From positions 1-64,000 of the forward strand of contig JAALLE010000007.1 in NCBI GenBank assembly GCA_011087605.1: a DNA stretch of 64,000 bases, given 5' to 3'. This document shows, piece by piece, positions 41,819-52,799 of the stretch. The notes beneath the pieces are model-generated. The model saw only the letters and a program-made list of their open reading frames with translations, ran no database searches and was not told the DNA's origin. Both the position numbers and the translations under genes were made by a program. Each line of letters starts with the position of its first letter. Positions within the stretch are counted from its first letter, which is position 1. The DNA comes from Hyphomicrobiales bacterium (GTDB lineage Bacteria > Pseudomonadota > Alphaproteobacteria > Rhizobiales > Rhizobiaceae).

Positions 41819-42718
41819 ATGAATGATAATCAATTTGACGGCATGGTGATTTTTTGCGCGGTGGTGGATCAGGGTGGCTTTACGGCTGCCGCAAAGGCCC
41901 TCAACCACACGACATCCCATGTCAGTAAGGTCGTGGCTCGCCTGGAGGCCCGTTTGGGCAGCCGTTTGATGAACCGCACCACCCGCACGTTCAGCCTGAC
42001 TGAATCTGGTGAAGTGTTTTACGAAAACAGCAGCCGGATCATCAAGGATGCTGAACATACTTTATCTCTGATCTCGCAAAACGAGGAGCGGGCCTTTGGC
42101 CATCTCAAGGTGAGTGTCCCGGTGATGTTTGCAGACGCCTGTTTGAACGGTTGGCTGCCGGAATTCGTCAACGCCTTTCCTGATATTACGCTGGAGATAG
42201 AATCCAGTGATCGATTTGTGGACATCGTTGCAGAGGGCTTTGACGTGGTGGTGCGCGCTGCAGATCTCGACGACAGCCTTCTGATTGCCAGGAAAATCAT
42301 GTCGACGCGGCGACTGACCGTGGCGTCCCCAGACTATCTTGCGCGCCACGGCACGCCTGCCGCACCCGGCGACCTTGAGACCCATACTCTGATCGATTTC
42401 AGCTATCGGGGAATCGCAAATATGTGGACCTATCGGGGCAAGGACGGCGGCAACCTTTCTGTCAGGGTTACGCCAAAAATACGCTGTAATATTGCCAGTA
42501 TGGAACTTGCGCTTGCCAGCTCCGGGTTTGGCATTACCCGCCTGCCCCTTCTGGTGGCAGAAAATCAACTTAAGTCGGGGGAGCTTGTCGCTATTTTGAC
42601 CGACTATGAAAACCCGCCCCTGGAACTCCACGCCATCTATCCCTCCCGCCAGCATCTGGCGCCAAAGGTGCGTGAGTTTGTCGACTTTCTGGCGCGGAAA
42701 TGCCGGGAGCTGGCGTAG
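41819..42718 (+). CDS. LysR-family transcriptional regulator
   Basis: A 299-residue LTTR. The HTH is DGMVIFCAVVDQGGFTAAAK and ALNHTTSHVSKVVARLEARL, and the effector domain starts near residue 90 (LKVSVPVMFADACLNGWLPE), with ASPDYLARHGTPAAPGDL typical of the DmlR/CrgA group. ATG 41819 (MNDNQFDGM) is chosen; the track's longer form has no family sequence. It is divergent from the VOC gene and convergent with the FAD monooxygenase. Confidence 0.92.
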   Translation: MNDNQFDGMVIFCAVVDQGGFTAAAKALNHTTSHVSKVVARLEARLGSRLMNRTTRTFSLTESGEVFYENSSRIIKDAEHTLSLISQNEERAFGHLKVSVPVMFADACLNGWLPEFVNAFPDITLEIESSDRFVDIVAEGFDVVVRAADLDDSLLIARKIMSTRRLTVASPDYLARHGTPAAPGDLETHTLIDFSYRGIANMWTYRGKDGGNLSVRVTPKIRCNIASMELALASSGFGITRLPLLVAENQLKSGELVAILTDYENPPLELHAIYPSRQHLAPKVREFVDFLARKCRELA

Positions 42719-42732
42719 AGACTAACTGAGGC

Positions 42733-44334
42733 CTATCGGCCAATTGACCGGGACAGAATGTCTGCGGGATTGTCGGGCGCAATGTCACCCACCCAGGCGA
42801 TGAAGTGGTCAGGCCGTACCAATATATAACGCGCCCGATAATCCTCGCGCCCGTCCGCCTGAGTGTCCTCAACCGTTGAAAGCGGAATGCCCAGCTGTTC
42901 TGCTGCCGCAACAAATTGCGACACCACCGCCGCATCCCCATCCAGTGCAATTAAGCAGAATCCCTGCCCCAATTCTTCAAACAAATCGCGATTCCCAGAC
43001 AGTTCAACCGGTGCCAAATGGTGCCCTGGACGCGCATCGACCTTATGCACGCCCCGCGCACCGGGCTGTCCGGCGCTGCCCAAAATAATCGGGGACCCTT
43101 CATAATGGGGCAGAAACTGGGTCACATCTGCATTGCCGCCTTCGGCACGGGTCTGCCAGGCCTGCTCGAATGCCTGCAAATTCCTGTCCGGGGAATATGC
43201 CTCGATGAATACGCGGTCGTCCTCGATCATGCGGGCAATGAAATCGCTGGATGTGGAGCCAAAGACCGGGCGGCGTTCCGCATCATAGGAGGTCAACAAG
43301 TGTTCGCCTCCCCAGCCCTGTAATATGGCGGTCAGCTTCCAGCTCAGATTACGCACATCTTCAAACCCAGTATTGATCCCATATCCCCCATAGGGCGGAT
43401 GTGAATGGGCAGCATCACCGGCAATGAATATCCGGCCATTGCGATAAGTTTTGGCGTGCGTAATCCGCAAGTCCCAAAACCCAATATGGAGAAAGTCGAT
43501 CTCGAACTCAGCCCCGATGGCCCGATGCAGATAGGCGGCAAAATCAAAGTTTTCCCGGGTCGTGTCGAGTGGAACCGGGGCGTGATAGAACCATGTTCCA
43601 TCCAGATCAACGCGCCCCAGAAATTGCCAATACCCGTCAAGTTCAGGATTGAGAATGTTATAGATGGACTTGCCGGGAAAGCGCTCGAGCAGATCGTGCA
43701 ATTGTTTTGAGTTGAAAACCAAAAGCGCCATTTTGCGGTGGTGGGGATCAACATTCTGCTCAATCGAAGCCGCCTTGCGCACAGCAGAGCGACTCCCGTC
43801 GCAGCCAACCGCATAGGGTGCGGTCAGCGAGTGATCTGCATCGTCTTCCTCAGATGTGTAGAAGATTTTTACCCCTTCGTCGCTCTGCTCTGCGGCTATC
43901 GCTTTGCAGCCGTAATGCATCACAATGCCGGGAAGTTCTGCTGCGCGGGTTCGCAATACTCGTTCCGCTTCATACTGGGGAAGCCTTTGATTTTGCGCAA
44001 AATAATAAGCCCCGACCGCGCCGCGCTTGAACCAGTCATAATGATAGTCGCCCAGCAATGTGCCGAACGCCACCATGCCGGCATTTCCAAATTCTCTCGG
44101 GATCGGAGAGGCTGCCTCAATTTCACCCAGCACATTCCAACTGCGGAAATGCTCACCGCTGCGCTGGGTCAAATTCTGGCCCTTGGGAATGTCATGGACT
44201 TGCGTCGATCGTTCGATGACCTGAACAGAATTTCCGCGCTGAGCAAGATCGATCGCCAGACCGAGACCAACCGGCCCCCCACCAACGACGATTACATCGC
44301 AATCGAATCCATCTTTCCGATCAGCCGTCACCAT
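42733..44334 (-). CDS. FAD-dependent aromatic monooxygenase (PheA/TfdB-type)
   Basis: A 533-residue flavoprotein hydroxylase of the FAD_binding_3 family, which hydroxylates phenolic or related aromatics with NAD(P)H and O2. The dinucleotide motif is DVIVVGGGPVGLGLAIDLAQ (about residues 13-33), the DG motif is GCDGSRSAVRKA, and the second FAD motif is IAGDAAHSHPPYGGYGINTG. The C-terminal thioredoxin-like domain (HLAPVELSGNRDLFEELGQG ... ILVRPDHFIAWVG) fits this class. The substrate is unknown. It is convergent with the LysR gene and lies just downstream of hutF on the same strand (110-base gap). Confidence 0.9.
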   Translation of the reverse strand: MVTADRKDGFDCDVIVVGGGPVGLGLAIDLAQRGNSVQVIERSTQVHDIPKGQNLTQRSGEHFRSWNVLGEIEAASPIPREFGNAGMVAFGTLLGDYHYDWFKRGAVGAYYFAQNQRLPQYEAERVLRTRAAELPGIVMHYGCKAIAAEQSDEGVKIFYTSEEDDADHSLTAPYAVGCDGSRSAVRKAASIEQNVDPHHRKMALLVFNSKQLHDLLERFPGKSIYNILNPELDGYWQFLGRVDLDGTWFYHAPVPLDTTRENFDFAAYLHRAIGAEFEIDFLHIGFWDLRITHAKTYRNGRIFIAGDAAHSHPPYGGYGINTGFEDVRNLSWKLTAILQGWGGEHLLTSYDAERRPVFGSTSSDFIARMIEDDRVFIEAYSPDRNLQAFEQAWQTRAEGGNADVTQFLPHYEGSPIILGSAGQPGARGVHKVDARPGHHLAPVELSGNRDLFEELGQGFCLIALDGDAAVVSQFVAAAEQLGIPLSTVEDTQADGREDYRARYILVRPDHFIAWVGDIAPDNPADILSRSIGR

Positions 44335-44444
44335 TCCAGGTTGTGTTCCGCTCGCAATTGTTCAAATTCCACACTCGCCAATGTCGACCAGTGACCGATT
44401 CAGTGCAACCATTTTTCGATCTTGTATGCAGGCGAAGCTACAGG

Positions 44445-45805
44445 TCAGATTGAAGCCACCAGCCCGGCGATGGCTATGCGATAAGCCGCTACTATCTCAT
44501 CACGGGCAATATGGCGTCCCTGTTTTACCGCATGGCGTCCTGCCGACCACACATCGGTCACCACACTATCTTTGGCGGCAAACACCAGCCCATCGAACAG
44601 TTGATCGGTGCGCAATGCACACAGTGCCGGATCATTGCTGTTGATGGCGACGAGGTCAGCCAGTTCCCCTTCGGCTATTTCTCCGGCTCCGCGCGCCAAC
44701 GCCTGTGCTCCGCCTTTGGCGGCGCCACCATAGAGCATCTCTCCAACAGATCCTTCTCCAACGACCATGACGTTGCGGGCAAGATCCCTCAGACGTTGGG
44801 AATATTCCAATGTTCGCAATTCTTCGGTCAGCGATATCAACACGTTGGAATCTGACCCCACGCCAAATGCCCCTGCTGCCGCGATATATTCTGGGCCGTT
44901 GAATGGACCGTCTCCCAGATTGGCTTCGGTCACTGGGCACAACCCTGCAACCGCACCGGATTTCGCCATGGCAACGGTTTCATCCGGTGTCATGTGGGTT
45001 GCATGAATAAGGCACCAGCGCGACGTGACATCCACATTATCAAGCAGCCACTCTACCGGACGCGCGCCAAGCCAAGCCGATATGTCCTCGACCTCCTTGG
45101 GTTGTTCAGCGATGTGAATGTGGATCGGACCCTTGGTGCGGATCGCCAAAGCTGCTTTCAAATCCTGTGGTGAAGTTGCCCGCAAGGAATGGGGGCAATG
45201 CCAACAAGGCAGTCCCCGGGCAAGTTGTCCGTTGCCACCTGCTCTGCTCGCTCCACCAGTTGGAAAAACCGGTCCACATCATTGCCGAATCTCGACTGCC
45301 CCGACTGCAACGCCGCCTGCCCCGCTCCGCCATAGGAATATAAAACCGGCAAATGGGTAAGACCGATTCCGGTTGCCGCTGCAGCCGCACAGATGCGGTG
45401 GGACAATTCGCCAATGTCTCGATACGGTGTTCCGTCAGCTTGGTGATGGATGTAATGGAATTCGCCAACAGCGGCATAACCGGCTTCCTGCATTTCCATA
45501 AACACCAGCGCCGCGATGGCTTCGATCTGTTCAGGTGTCAGGCTTTGGGTAAAGCGATACATCAGGTCACGCCAGGTCCAGAAACTATCCTTGCCCGCAG
45601 CGCGATACTCGGTCATGCCGGCCATTGCCCGCTGAAATGTGTGACTGTGCAGGTTTGCGAGTGCGGGCAATATCGTGTCCACACGGACGTCAACTGCCTG
45701 GGGCTGTGATGACACGATCACCTGGCTGATCCTGCCGTCGCTTGTTTCCAGACGTACATTCTCCGCCCAACCCGTCGACAGGAACGCCCGTTTCGCAAAT
45801 ATCAC
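44445..45805 (-). pseudogene. hutF: Formimidoylglutamate deiminase HutF, frameshifted
   Basis: HutF converts N-formimino-L-glutamate to N-formyl-L-glutamate. Track ORFs 45158-45805 (N-terminal half; metal motif LANLHSHTFQRAM) and 44445-45185 (C-terminal half; HIHIAEQPKEVEDI, IHATHMTPDE, GSDSNVLISL) are one protein of 453 residues. Reading GIAPIPCGQ becomes GIAPHSLRATSP if one C is added to the run complementary to ggggg at 45191-45195. Since the pathway is otherwise complete and HutG depends on HutF, a sequencing error is likely. It is divergent from hutI. Confidence 0.9.
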
Positions 45806-45827
45806 AGCACCACCTCATTTGATTTTA

Positions 45828-45837
45828 TGTATAGACA
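45828..45837. promoter_or_regulatory. HutC-type operator between hutF and hutI
   Basis: tgtatagaca contains GT-a-TA-g-AC, an exact match to the GT(N)TA(N)AC box bound by HutC-subfamily GntR repressors. It lies 23 bases before the hutF start and 56 bases before hutI, suited to repress both. HutC normally responds to urocanate. No hutC gene is in the window. Confidence 0.65.
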
Positions 45838-45892
45838 TATAGGCTATTTATTTGTACCAGAAAAGCCTAATTTGACTCCAAGTGAGGCTTCA

Positions 45893-47104
45893 ATGTCCAC
45901 GAATAATCAAGTCCTGAGCGACGTCAAAATCGCGACAATGACCCAAAACGGCAACCCCTACGGGATGTTGGACGATGCGGCGATTGCGATTGCAGATGGC
46001 CGCATTGTTTGGATTGGCAATCAGGCAGAACTGCCTGACAGCTACAAAGAGTTTGAAACGCAACAACTGGCGGGTCGTCTGGTGACGCCGGGCCTGATCG
46101 ATTGCCACACTCATATTGTTCATGGTGGCAATCGGGCGGTGGAGTTTGAGATGCGTCTCAACGGCGCCAGTTATGAAGAAGTTGCCCGTGCCGGCGGTGG
46201 CATTGTCTCGACCGTCGGCGCAACCAGACAGGCCAGCGAAGCCGAACTGATACAAACTGCCCTGCCCCGTGTTGATGCGCTGCTGGCCGAAGGAACGACA
46301 TTGCTGGAGGTCAAATCCGGTTATGGACTGGATGTGTATACCGAACTTCGTATGTTGAGGGCGGCACGGGCGCTGCCAGATCATCGACCGGTAAGAGTGG
46401 TCACCAGCTTTCTTGGCGCCCATGCGGTTCCCGCCGACTATAAGGGGCGTGACGACGCCTATATTGACGAAATCTGCATTCCCGCCCTGCGACAGGCCCA
46501 TCAGGAAGGGCTTGTGGATGCGGTGGATGGCTTTTGCGAGGGCATTGCGTTCAATCCGGAGCAGATCGCGCGGGTATTTGATGAGGCGAAGAAACTCGGC
46601 ATCCCGGTAAAATTGCATGCCGAACAATTGTCCAATCTTGGCGGTGCCAAAATGGCGGCTGGCTATGGTGCGCTTTCGGCTGATCACATCGAATATCTTG
46701 ATGAGGAAGGTGTTGTGGCGATGGCAGCAGCCGGGACAGTAGAGGTCGTATTGCCGGGTGCGTTTTATACGCTGCGCGAGACCCAGCAGCCGCCGATTGA
46801 TGCCCTGCGCAAACACCAAGCGCCGATTGCGCTGGCCAGCGACTGCAACCCCGGCTCGTCACCAATGACCTCGCTATTGCTGACGCTCAACATGGCCTGC
46901 ACCCTGTTCCGCTTGACGCCGCAAGAGGCCTTGGCAGGTGTCACGGTCAATGCGGCAAAGGCTCTGGGCCTGGATGATTGTGGAACTATTGCAGCAGGCC
47001 AGCGCGCCGATCTCGCGGTCTGGGACGTAGATCACCCGGCTGAACTCTCTTATCGAATCGGCTTCAACCCGCTGCATGCACGCATATTTGGAGGCGTATC
47101 GTGA
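45893..47104 (+). CDS. hutI: Imidazolonepropionase HutI
   Basis: Hydrolyses imidazolone-5-propionate to N-formimino-L-glutamate, the third step of histidine degradation. It is a 403-residue amidohydrolase: metal ligands in [20 protein letters not shown] near residue 70, the FLGAHAVP segment, [10 protein letters not shown], and [14 protein letters not shown] 45893 with gtgaggctt upstream is preferred over the track start. Its TGA overlaps the GTG of hutH by four bases. First gene of the operon hutI-hutH-hutG-hutU. Confidence 0.96.
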   Translation: MSTNNQVLSDVKIATMTQNGNPYGMLDDAAIAIADGRIVWIGNQAELPDSYKEFETQQLAGRLVTPGLIDCHTHIVHGGNRAVEFEMRLNGASYEEVARAGGGIVSTVGATRQASEAELIQTALPRVDALLAEGTTLLEVKSGYGLDVYTELRMLRAARALPDHRPVRVVTSFLGAHAVPADYKGRDDAYIDEICIPALRQAHQEGLVDAVDGFCEGIAFNPEQIARVFDEAKKLGIPVKLHAEQLSNLGGAKMAAGYGALSADHIEYLDEEGVVAMAAAGTVEVVLPGAFYTLRETQQPPIDALRKHQAPIALASDCNPGSSPMTSLLLTLNMACTLFRLTPQEALAGVTVNAAKALGLDDCGTIAAGQRADLAVWDVDHPAELSYRIGFNPLHARIFGGVS

Positions 47105-48639
47105 CCACCCTGACGCTGACACCGGGTTCCGTACAACTCTCTGATCTGGCCCGGATTTTTTGGGACGAGGCGGCGGTACAACTGGACCCGTCCTGCCGTC
47201 CGGCGATTGAGCGGGCACACCAGCGGATCGAGGCAGCCGTCGCTGGCAGCGATGCGGTCTATGGGGTCAATACAGGCTTTGGCAAATTGGCCAGCGTCAA
47301 GATTGCCGCAAAGGACACAGCTACGCTGCAGCGCAATCTGATCCTTTCCCATTGCTGTGGCGTTGGTCCGGCGATATCGACGCGACACGCCCGGTTGATG
47401 ATGGCGCTCAAACTATTGAGCCTGGGACGCGGAGCCTCGGGGGTTCGACTGGAGCTGGTTGATCTGCTGGAGGCAATGCTTGCTGAGGGCGTCACACCAA
47501 TTATTCCGGCGCAAGGTTCAGTTGGCGCTTCCGGCGATCTGGCCCCACTGGCGCATATGGCAGCCGTGATGATGGGAGCCGGAGAAGCGGAATATAAGGG
47601 CAAAACTTTGCCGGGCGACAAGGCGCTTGCGGCGGCCGGATTGTCGCCGGTGGAATTGGGTCCCAAAGAGGGTCTGGCCCTGATCAACGGCACCCAGTTT
47701 TCAACGGCATTTGCACTATCGGGTCTGTTCCGCGCCTGGCAGGCGGCGCAATCGGCTCTTGTTACATCGGCCCTGTCCACCGATGCGATCATGGGATCAA
47801 CGGCTCCCTTGCAACCGGAAATTCATGAACTTCGCGGCCACAAGGGGCAGATTGAAGCCGGTGCGGCCATGCGCGCCCTGCTTGACGGGTCGGTAATTCG
47901 CGAAAGTCATCGTGAAGATGATACGCGGGTTCAGGACCCCTATTGCATCCGCTGTCAGCCGCAGGTCATCGGCGCCGCCATTGATGTCATGCGCATGGCG
48001 GCAAATACCCTTGAAATCGAGGCCAATGCGGCAACCGACAATCCACTTGTGCTGACAGGTGCTGACCTGATCGTGTCGGGCGGAAATTTTCATGCCGAAC
48101 CCGTCGGCTTCGCGGCTGACATGATTGCCCTGGCCATCGCTGAAATCGGCGCGATTGCTCAACGACGCATTGCGCTCATCGTTGATCCGGTGCTGAGCCA
48201 TGATCTGCCACCCTTTCTGACGCCGGATCCGGGACTTAACAGCGGCTATATGATTGCCGAGGTAACGACTGCTGCACTGATGAGCGAAAACAAGCATCTG
48301 GCCAATCCCTGCGTCACCGATTCCACTCCAACCAGCGCCAATCAGGAGGACCACGTCAGCATGGCCGCTCACGGGGCCCGTCGGCTTGGTCAGATGGTTG
48401 ACAATCTGGAGCGAATTTTGGGGGTCGAATTGCTTTGTGCCTCGCAAGGCGTCGAATTCCGAACCCCACTTGCCACCAGCGACGCCCTCGCCCGTGTCGT
48501 GAAAAGACTTCGCGAAGAGGTGAAAACTCTGTCGGAAGATCGCTATCTGGCGCCGGATCTTGAAAAGGCGGCTTCACTGGTGGCCAGCGGCGATGTTGCC
48601 CGGGTAACTCAAGTCGACATGCCGGGCGTTGCATCATGA
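47101..48639 (+). CDS. hutH: Histidine ammonia-lyase HutH
   Basis: Removes ammonia from L-histidine to give urocanate. It carries the Ala143-Ser144-Gly145 triad within [15 protein letters not shown] that cyclises to the MIO electrophile, and the family segments [40 protein letters not shown]-type (ATDNPLV) and [10 protein letters not shown]. The length of 512 residues is standard. The GTG start overlaps hutI by GTGA, and the stop overlaps the hutG ATG, so the operon is translationally coupled. Confidence 0.96.
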   Translation: MTTLTLTPGSVQLSDLARIFWDEAAVQLDPSCRPAIERAHQRIEAAVAGSDAVYGVNTGFGKLASVKIAAKDTATLQRNLILSHCCGVGPAISTRHARLMMALKLLSLGRGASGVRLELVDLLEAMLAEGVTPIIPAQGSVGASGDLAPLAHMAAVMMGAGEAEYKGKTLPGDKALAAAGLSPVELGPKEGLALINGTQFSTAFALSGLFRAWQAAQSALVTSALSTDAIMGSTAPLQPEIHELRGHKGQIEAGAAMRALLDGSVIRESHREDDTRVQDPYCIRCQPQVIGAAIDVMRMAANTLEIEANAATDNPLVLTGADLIVSGGNFHAEPVGFAADMIALAIAEIGAIAQRRIALIVDPVLSHDLPPFLTPDPGLNSGYMIAEVTTAALMSENKHLANPCVTDSTPTSANQEDHVSMAAHGARRLGQMVDNLERILGVELLCASQGVEFRTPLATSDALARVVKRLREEVKTLSEDRYLAPDLEKAASLVASGDVARVTQVDMPGVAS

Positions 48640-49436
48640 ATCCGGTAGAAATTCATCGCGGCGAAAGCCCAATTGTTCTTGGTCTGCCGCATACCGGCAC
48701 CCATGTGCCGACAGATATTTTTCAGCGATTGAACAAGCGTGGACAGGGACTGGACGATACTGACTGGCACATCCACACCTTGTATGACAGCCTGCTGGAT
48801 GGAGCCACGACCGTCCGGGCGACTTTCCACCGATATGTGATCGATGCAAATCGCGACCCGTCAGGCGCATCGCTTTATCCGGGACAGAACACGACCGGGC
48901 TTGTCCCGCTAACCGATTTTGACGGCAAAGATATCTGGGCCGATCCGCCAACGCCGGAAGAAATCGAAGCGCGCCGTCAGCAATTCCACGCCCCCTATCA
49001 CGCCGCGCTGCAGGCAGAGCTTGAACGAGTCCACAAGCTCCACGGCGTGGCCATTCTTTACGACTGCCATTCAATTCGTTCCGACATTCCGTTTCTGTTT
49101 GAGGGCATCTTGCCGGACTTCAATATCGGCACGAATTCGGGCGTTACCTGCGCTTCAGAAATTGAATCAACTACGGTTGAAATCTGCAAGGAAGCAACGG
49201 CTTACAGTTCCATCCTCAATGGTCGATTCAAGGGGGGATGGACCACCCGTCATTATGGTCAGCCAGCCACCAACATTCACGCCATCCAGATGGAACTGGC
49301 GCAATCCACCTATCTGAAAAGCCAGACAGCGCCGTGGGAGTACGATGAAAACCGCGCCGCACAATTGCGCCCGCATCTGGCAAAAATTCTCACCGAGTTG
49401 GCCAAACTGGCCCCAAAATTAGGAACATCCCGATGA
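48636..49436 (+). CDS. hutG: N-formylglutamate deformylase HutG
   Basis: Hydrolyses N-formyl-L-glutamate to glutamate and formate, the last step of the five-enzyme route. It is a 266-residue member of the N-formylglutamate amidohydrolase family: [15 protein letters not shown] near the start, [31 protein letters not shown] with metal ligands, and [20 protein letters not shown]. Overlaps with hutH and hutU are ATGA. Its presence with HutF shows the formylglutamate branch rather than the formamide (HutG/arginase-like) branch. Confidence 0.95.
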   Translation: MNPVEIHRGESPIVLGLPHTGTHVPTDIFQRLNKRGQGLDDTDWHIHTLYDSLLDGATTVRATFHRYVIDANRDPSGASLYPGQNTTGLVPLTDFDGKDIWADPPTPEEIEARRQQFHAPYHAALQAELERVHKLHGVAILYDCHSIRSDIPFLFEGILPDFNIGTNSGVTCASEIESTTVEICKEATAYSSILNGRFKGGWTTRHYGQPATNIHAIQMELAQSTYLKSQTAPWEYDENRAAQLRPHLAKILTELAKLAPKLGTSR

Positions 49437-51100
49437 GCGATCCCCGCAAAAATACCCGTGACGTCTATCCGCCGACAGGTGATGAAATTACTGCCAAGAG
49501 CTGGTTGACCGAAGCACCGATGCGCATGTTGATGAACAATCTGCACCCCGAAGTTGCCGAAAACCCGCATGAACTTGTGGTCTATGGAGGCATTGGCCGG
49601 GCGGCGAGAACCTGGAATGATTTCGATCAGATCGTCGCAACGTTGAAAACCCTGGATGAAGATCAGACCTTGCTGGTGCAATCGGGAAAACCGGTAGGTG
49701 TTTTTCAAACCCACAAGGATGCGCCGCGGGTGCTGATCGCAAACTCAAACCTGGTGCCGCACTGGGCCAATTGGGATCATTTCAACGAGCTCGATAAAAA
49801 GGGCCTCGCCATGTATGGCCAAATGACTGCCGGTTCGTGGATCTATATTGGCAGCCAGGGCATTGTGCAGGGCACCTATGAAACATTTGTCGAAGCCGGC
49901 CGCCAGCACTATGGCGGCGATCTGACGGGCAAATGGATTCTCACCGGCGGCCTTGGCGGCATGGGCGGCGCTCAGCCCCTCGCCGCAGTAATGGCCGGTG
50001 CCTGTTGTCTGGCCGTCGAATGCAATCCCGAAAGCATCGATTTCCGCCTGCGCACCCGCTATGTCGATGAACGCGCCGACACGCTGGATGAAGCGCTGGC
50101 GATGATCGACGCCTGGACCAAGGCTGGAGAAGCCAAGTCTGTTGGCCTGCTGGGTAATGCAGCTGATGTATTTGCTGAACTGGTCAAGCGCGACGTCCGG
50201 CCTGATATTGTTACCGACCAGACCAGCGCCCACGACCCGATCAACGGCTATTTGCCACAGGGCTGGACCATGGCCCAATGGCGTGAAAAGCGCGAAAGCG
50301 ACCCCAAATCGGTGGAAAAGGCTGCGCGGGCAAGCATGAAAGTGCATGTGGCGGCGATGGTCGACTTCTGGAATGCGGGAATTCCCACGCTCGATTATGG
50401 CAACAATATCCGTCAGGTGGCGTTGGAAGAAGGGCTGGAAAACGCCTTCGCATTCCCCGGCTTTGTCCCGGCCTATATCCGGCCCCTGTTCTGCCGTGGC
50501 ATCGGACCCTTCCGCTGGGCCGCCCTCTCAGGTGACCCGGAAGATATCTACAAGACCGACCAGAAGGTAAAAGAGTTGCTGCCCGACGATTCTCACCTGC
50601 ATAACTGGCTCGATATGGCCCGAGACCGCATTGCATTTCAGGGACTGCCGGCGAGAATTTGCTGGGTCGGACTTGGAGTGCGACACAAACTGGGGCTGGC
50701 TTTTAATGAAATGGTTCGCAGCGGTGAACTGTCGGCCCCGATTGTCATTGGGCGCGACCATCTAGATTCCGGATCTGTTGCCTCTCCCAACCGAGAAACG
50801 GAAGCGATGAAAGATGGCTCAGATGCGGTATCCGACTGGCCGTTGCTCAACGCGTTGCTGAATACTGCATCGGGTGCCACCTGGGTCTCGCTACATCATG
50901 GTGGCGGTGTTGGCATGGGTTTCAGCCAGCATTCGGGAATGGTCATCTGCTGCGATGGTACGGATGATGCCGACCGCCGCATCGCCCGTGTATTGTGGAA
51001 TGACCCCGCCACCGGCGTGATGCGTCACGCAGATGCTGGCTATGAAGAGGCTCGGCAATGCGCTGTCGAAAACGGTCTGAACCTGCCCGGCATCCTGTAA
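49433..51100 (+). CDS. hutU: Urocanate hydratase HutU
   Basis: Converts urocanate to imidazolone propionate using tightly bound NAD+ as electrophile. It is a 555-residue urocanase with the Rossmann-like [20 protein letters not shown], the [20 protein letters not shown] substrate region, [20 protein letters not shown] and [20 protein letters not shown] at the C-terminus. Last gene of the hut operon, followed by a 16-base palindrome. Confidence 0.96.
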   Translation: MSDPRKNTRDVYPPTGDEITAKSWLTEAPMRMLMNNLHPEVAENPHELVVYGGIGRAARTWNDFDQIVATLKTLDEDQTLLVQSGKPVGVFQTHKDAPRVLIANSNLVPHWANWDHFNELDKKGLAMYGQMTAGSWIYIGSQGIVQGTYETFVEAGRQHYGGDLTGKWILTGGLGGMGGAQPLAAVMAGACCLAVECNPESIDFRLRTRYVDERADTLDEALAMIDAWTKAGEAKSVGLLGNAADVFAELVKRDVRPDIVTDQTSAHDPINGYLPQGWTMAQWREKRESDPKSVEKAARASMKVHVAAMVDFWNAGIPTLDYGNNIRQVALEEGLENAFAFPGFVPAYIRPLFCRGIGPFRWAALSGDPEDIYKTDQKVKELLPDDSHLHNWLDMARDRIAFQGLPARICWVGLGVRHKLGLAFNEMVRSGELSAPIVIGRDHLDSGSVASPNRETEAMKDGSDAVSDWPLLNALLNTASGATWVSLHHGGGVGMGFSQHSGMVICCDGTDDADRRIARVLWNDPATGVMRHADAGYEEARQCAVENGLNLPGIL

Positions 51101-51128
51101 TTCACGTGACCAAATTGATGTGAAGGCA

Positions 51129-51144
51129 CGGTGCAATTGCACCG
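51129..51144. promoter_or_regulatory. Perfect 16-bp palindrome downstream of hutU
   Basis: cggtgcaattgcaccg reads the same on both strands, 29 bases after the hutU stop. It could be an operator or the stem of a terminator, though no T run follows. Confidence 0.35.
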
Positions 51145-51356
51145 GTAGTCGAGTCGATAAACGCGGCTTTAACGCAATCTCGTTACACTGTTGGATACGC
51201 ATCCGCAGCACTCAATGTCAGGATGCAGGGCGCTGAAATGGAAACAATTAGGAACCGATAATGGAAAGTTATCACCTTGTTTTTATTTGTTTTTCAAGGC
51301 GGGTGAATCCACCTGCCTCAATGCGTCAGGTTGGAACTTAGCGTGAGGAACGTCAT

Positions 51357-51593
51357 ATGTTGAAATATCTGGCAATCATCGCAAATTTTTTCGTGTTGGC
51401 TCTAATCGCCGGAATCGTTGTCAAAACCGGCACTCCTGGTGACGAACAATTAAGCTTATTTGCAACAATTGGTGCCGCCACCTTGTTGAGTCTCATCGTA
51501 TTATTCCGCTACAGGGCGCCGGATGCTCAGTACCAAAAGTGGTTGGATGATGAGTCTGAAAGATTGCGCCGCGAGCTCGCGACCGGCGAGTAA
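51357..51593 (+). CDS. Small two-helix membrane protein
   Basis: A 78-residue protein with two hydrophobic segments (YLAIIANFFVLALIAGIVV and LFATIGAATLLSLIVLFRY) joined by a short acidic loop, and a charged C-terminal helix (QYQKWLDDESERLRRELATG). No family recognised. A gaggaacgtcat site supports ATG 51357. A weak hairpin (aggcgggtg/cacctgcct, 51297-51318) lies in its leader. Confidence 0.65.
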   Translation: MLKYLAIIANFFVLALIAGIVVKTGTPGDEQLSLFATIGAATLLSLIVLFRYRAPDAQYQKWLDDESERLRRELATGE

Positions 51594-51640
51594 CACGGTT
51601 ACTCTTCGATCCGCAAACAAACGCTCTGGTTGTCCGCAGG

Positions 51641-52735
51641 CTATTTAGGGTCGTGTTCGGCTTTAAGTTTTGCCCAATCAAAGGTCACGCCAGATCCCGG
51701 CACGTCAGGTGCCACCGCCAGCGCGTTTTCGATCACCAATGGACGCTGGGTATAGTGTTCAATCGGGAATGAATGGACTTCCAACCACCCGCTGTTTGTT
51801 TGCCCTGACAGCAGACTGACATGCAGTTCCTGCATTCCGTGACTGCATACGGGGATATTGTATTCGCGGGAAAGTTCCGCAACCTGCAGAAATCCCGTAA
51901 TGCCTCCGCAATTGGAGGCGTCAGGCTGAATAAAGCTCAATTTCGCCTGTTCAAATGCGTATTCGAACTCATGAATCGTGTGCAGGTTTTCACCCATTGC
52001 CAGCGGCATGCCGGTCGCGTCGGCAATTTCGGCAAATCCCTGATAATTGTCGGGAATGGTGGGTTCTTCAAACCAGGTCAGATCGAATTCTTTAAACGCT
52101 TCGGCAGCTTTGATAGCTTGCGCCACAGACATGGAATAATTGGCATCTACCATGAATGTCACGTTCGGACCGATCAATTCGCGCACCGCGGCGATACGTT
52201 CAATATCCTGTTGCAGTTCAGACTGGCCAATCTTGATCTTAACGCCGTTGAACCCACGCTCCAGATAAGACCGCACACTGTCGAGCAGTTTTTCCAACGA
52301 GAAATTGAGATCAATGCCACCACAATAAGCCCGGCAGGTCTGCCCTGCCCCCCCAGCCATTTTCCACAATGCCTGGCCGGTGCGTTTGCCGCGCAAATCC
52401 CACAGAGCAATGTCCAACGCCGATATGGCAAATGAGGCGATGCCGCCCCGTGCCACATAATGAACGTGCCATTGCATGGCTTCATAATGCTGTTCGACAT
52501 GCTCGCAGTCCTGGCCAATCAGAAATGGTGTCAGATCATTTTCGATCATCGCCACAATGGCCTTCCCGCCAACACCGCCTGTATACGTATAGCCGGTGCC
52601 GTGAGTCCCATCTTTCAGTCGCACTGTCGTTGTGATCAGTTCAAAATGTGTATGGCTGCCATGTTTGGCGTCGACCAGCACCTCTGCCAGCGGAATCCGG
52701 AATAGTTGGGTTTTGATGATTTCAATTTTGGACAT
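51641..52735 (-). CDS. Enolase-superfamily enzyme (mandelate racemase/acid-sugar dehydratase group)
   Basis: A 364-residue TIM-barrel enzyme that abstracts a proton alpha to a carboxylate. The KxK base is in GVKIKIGQ; metal ligands follow in MVDANYS, WFEEP and AMGENLHT; a C-terminal general acid/base region is [13 protein letters not shown]. The arrangement is that of the mandelate racemase subgroup, which holds sugar-acid dehydratases and racemases, so a dehydratase of an aldonate or uronate-derived acid is likely. ATG 52735 is preferred over 52759. It stands next to a binding-protein remnant and opposite an aldolase-kinase operon. Confidence 0.88.
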   Translation of the reverse strand: MSKIEIIKTQLFRIPLAEVLVDAKHGSHTHFELITTTVRLKDGTHGTGYTYTGGVGGKAIVAMIENDLTPFLIGQDCEHVEQHYEAMQWHVHYVARGGIASFAISALDIALWDLRGKRTGQALWKMAGGAGQTCRAYCGGIDLNFSLEKLLDSVRSYLERGFNGVKIKIGQSELQQDIERIAAVRELIGPNVTFMVDANYSMSVAQAIKAAEAFKEFDLTWFEEPTIPDNYQGFAEIADATGMPLAMGENLHTIHEFEYAFEQAKLSFIQPDASNCGGITGFLQVAELSREYNIPVCSHGMQELHVSLLSGQTNSGWLEVHSFPIEHYTQRPLVIENALAVAPDVPGSGVTFDWAKLKAEHDPK

Positions 52736-52799
52736 CTGCAGTGCCTGCGGGACCTTCAATTATCGCGGTATCTGAACGGCGAATTGGCCGATTGAATTT

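Noticed and set aside
45890-46819. 309-residue minus-strand ORF over hutI
   Set aside because: Antisense shadow of hutI, which has all imidazolonepropionase motifs.
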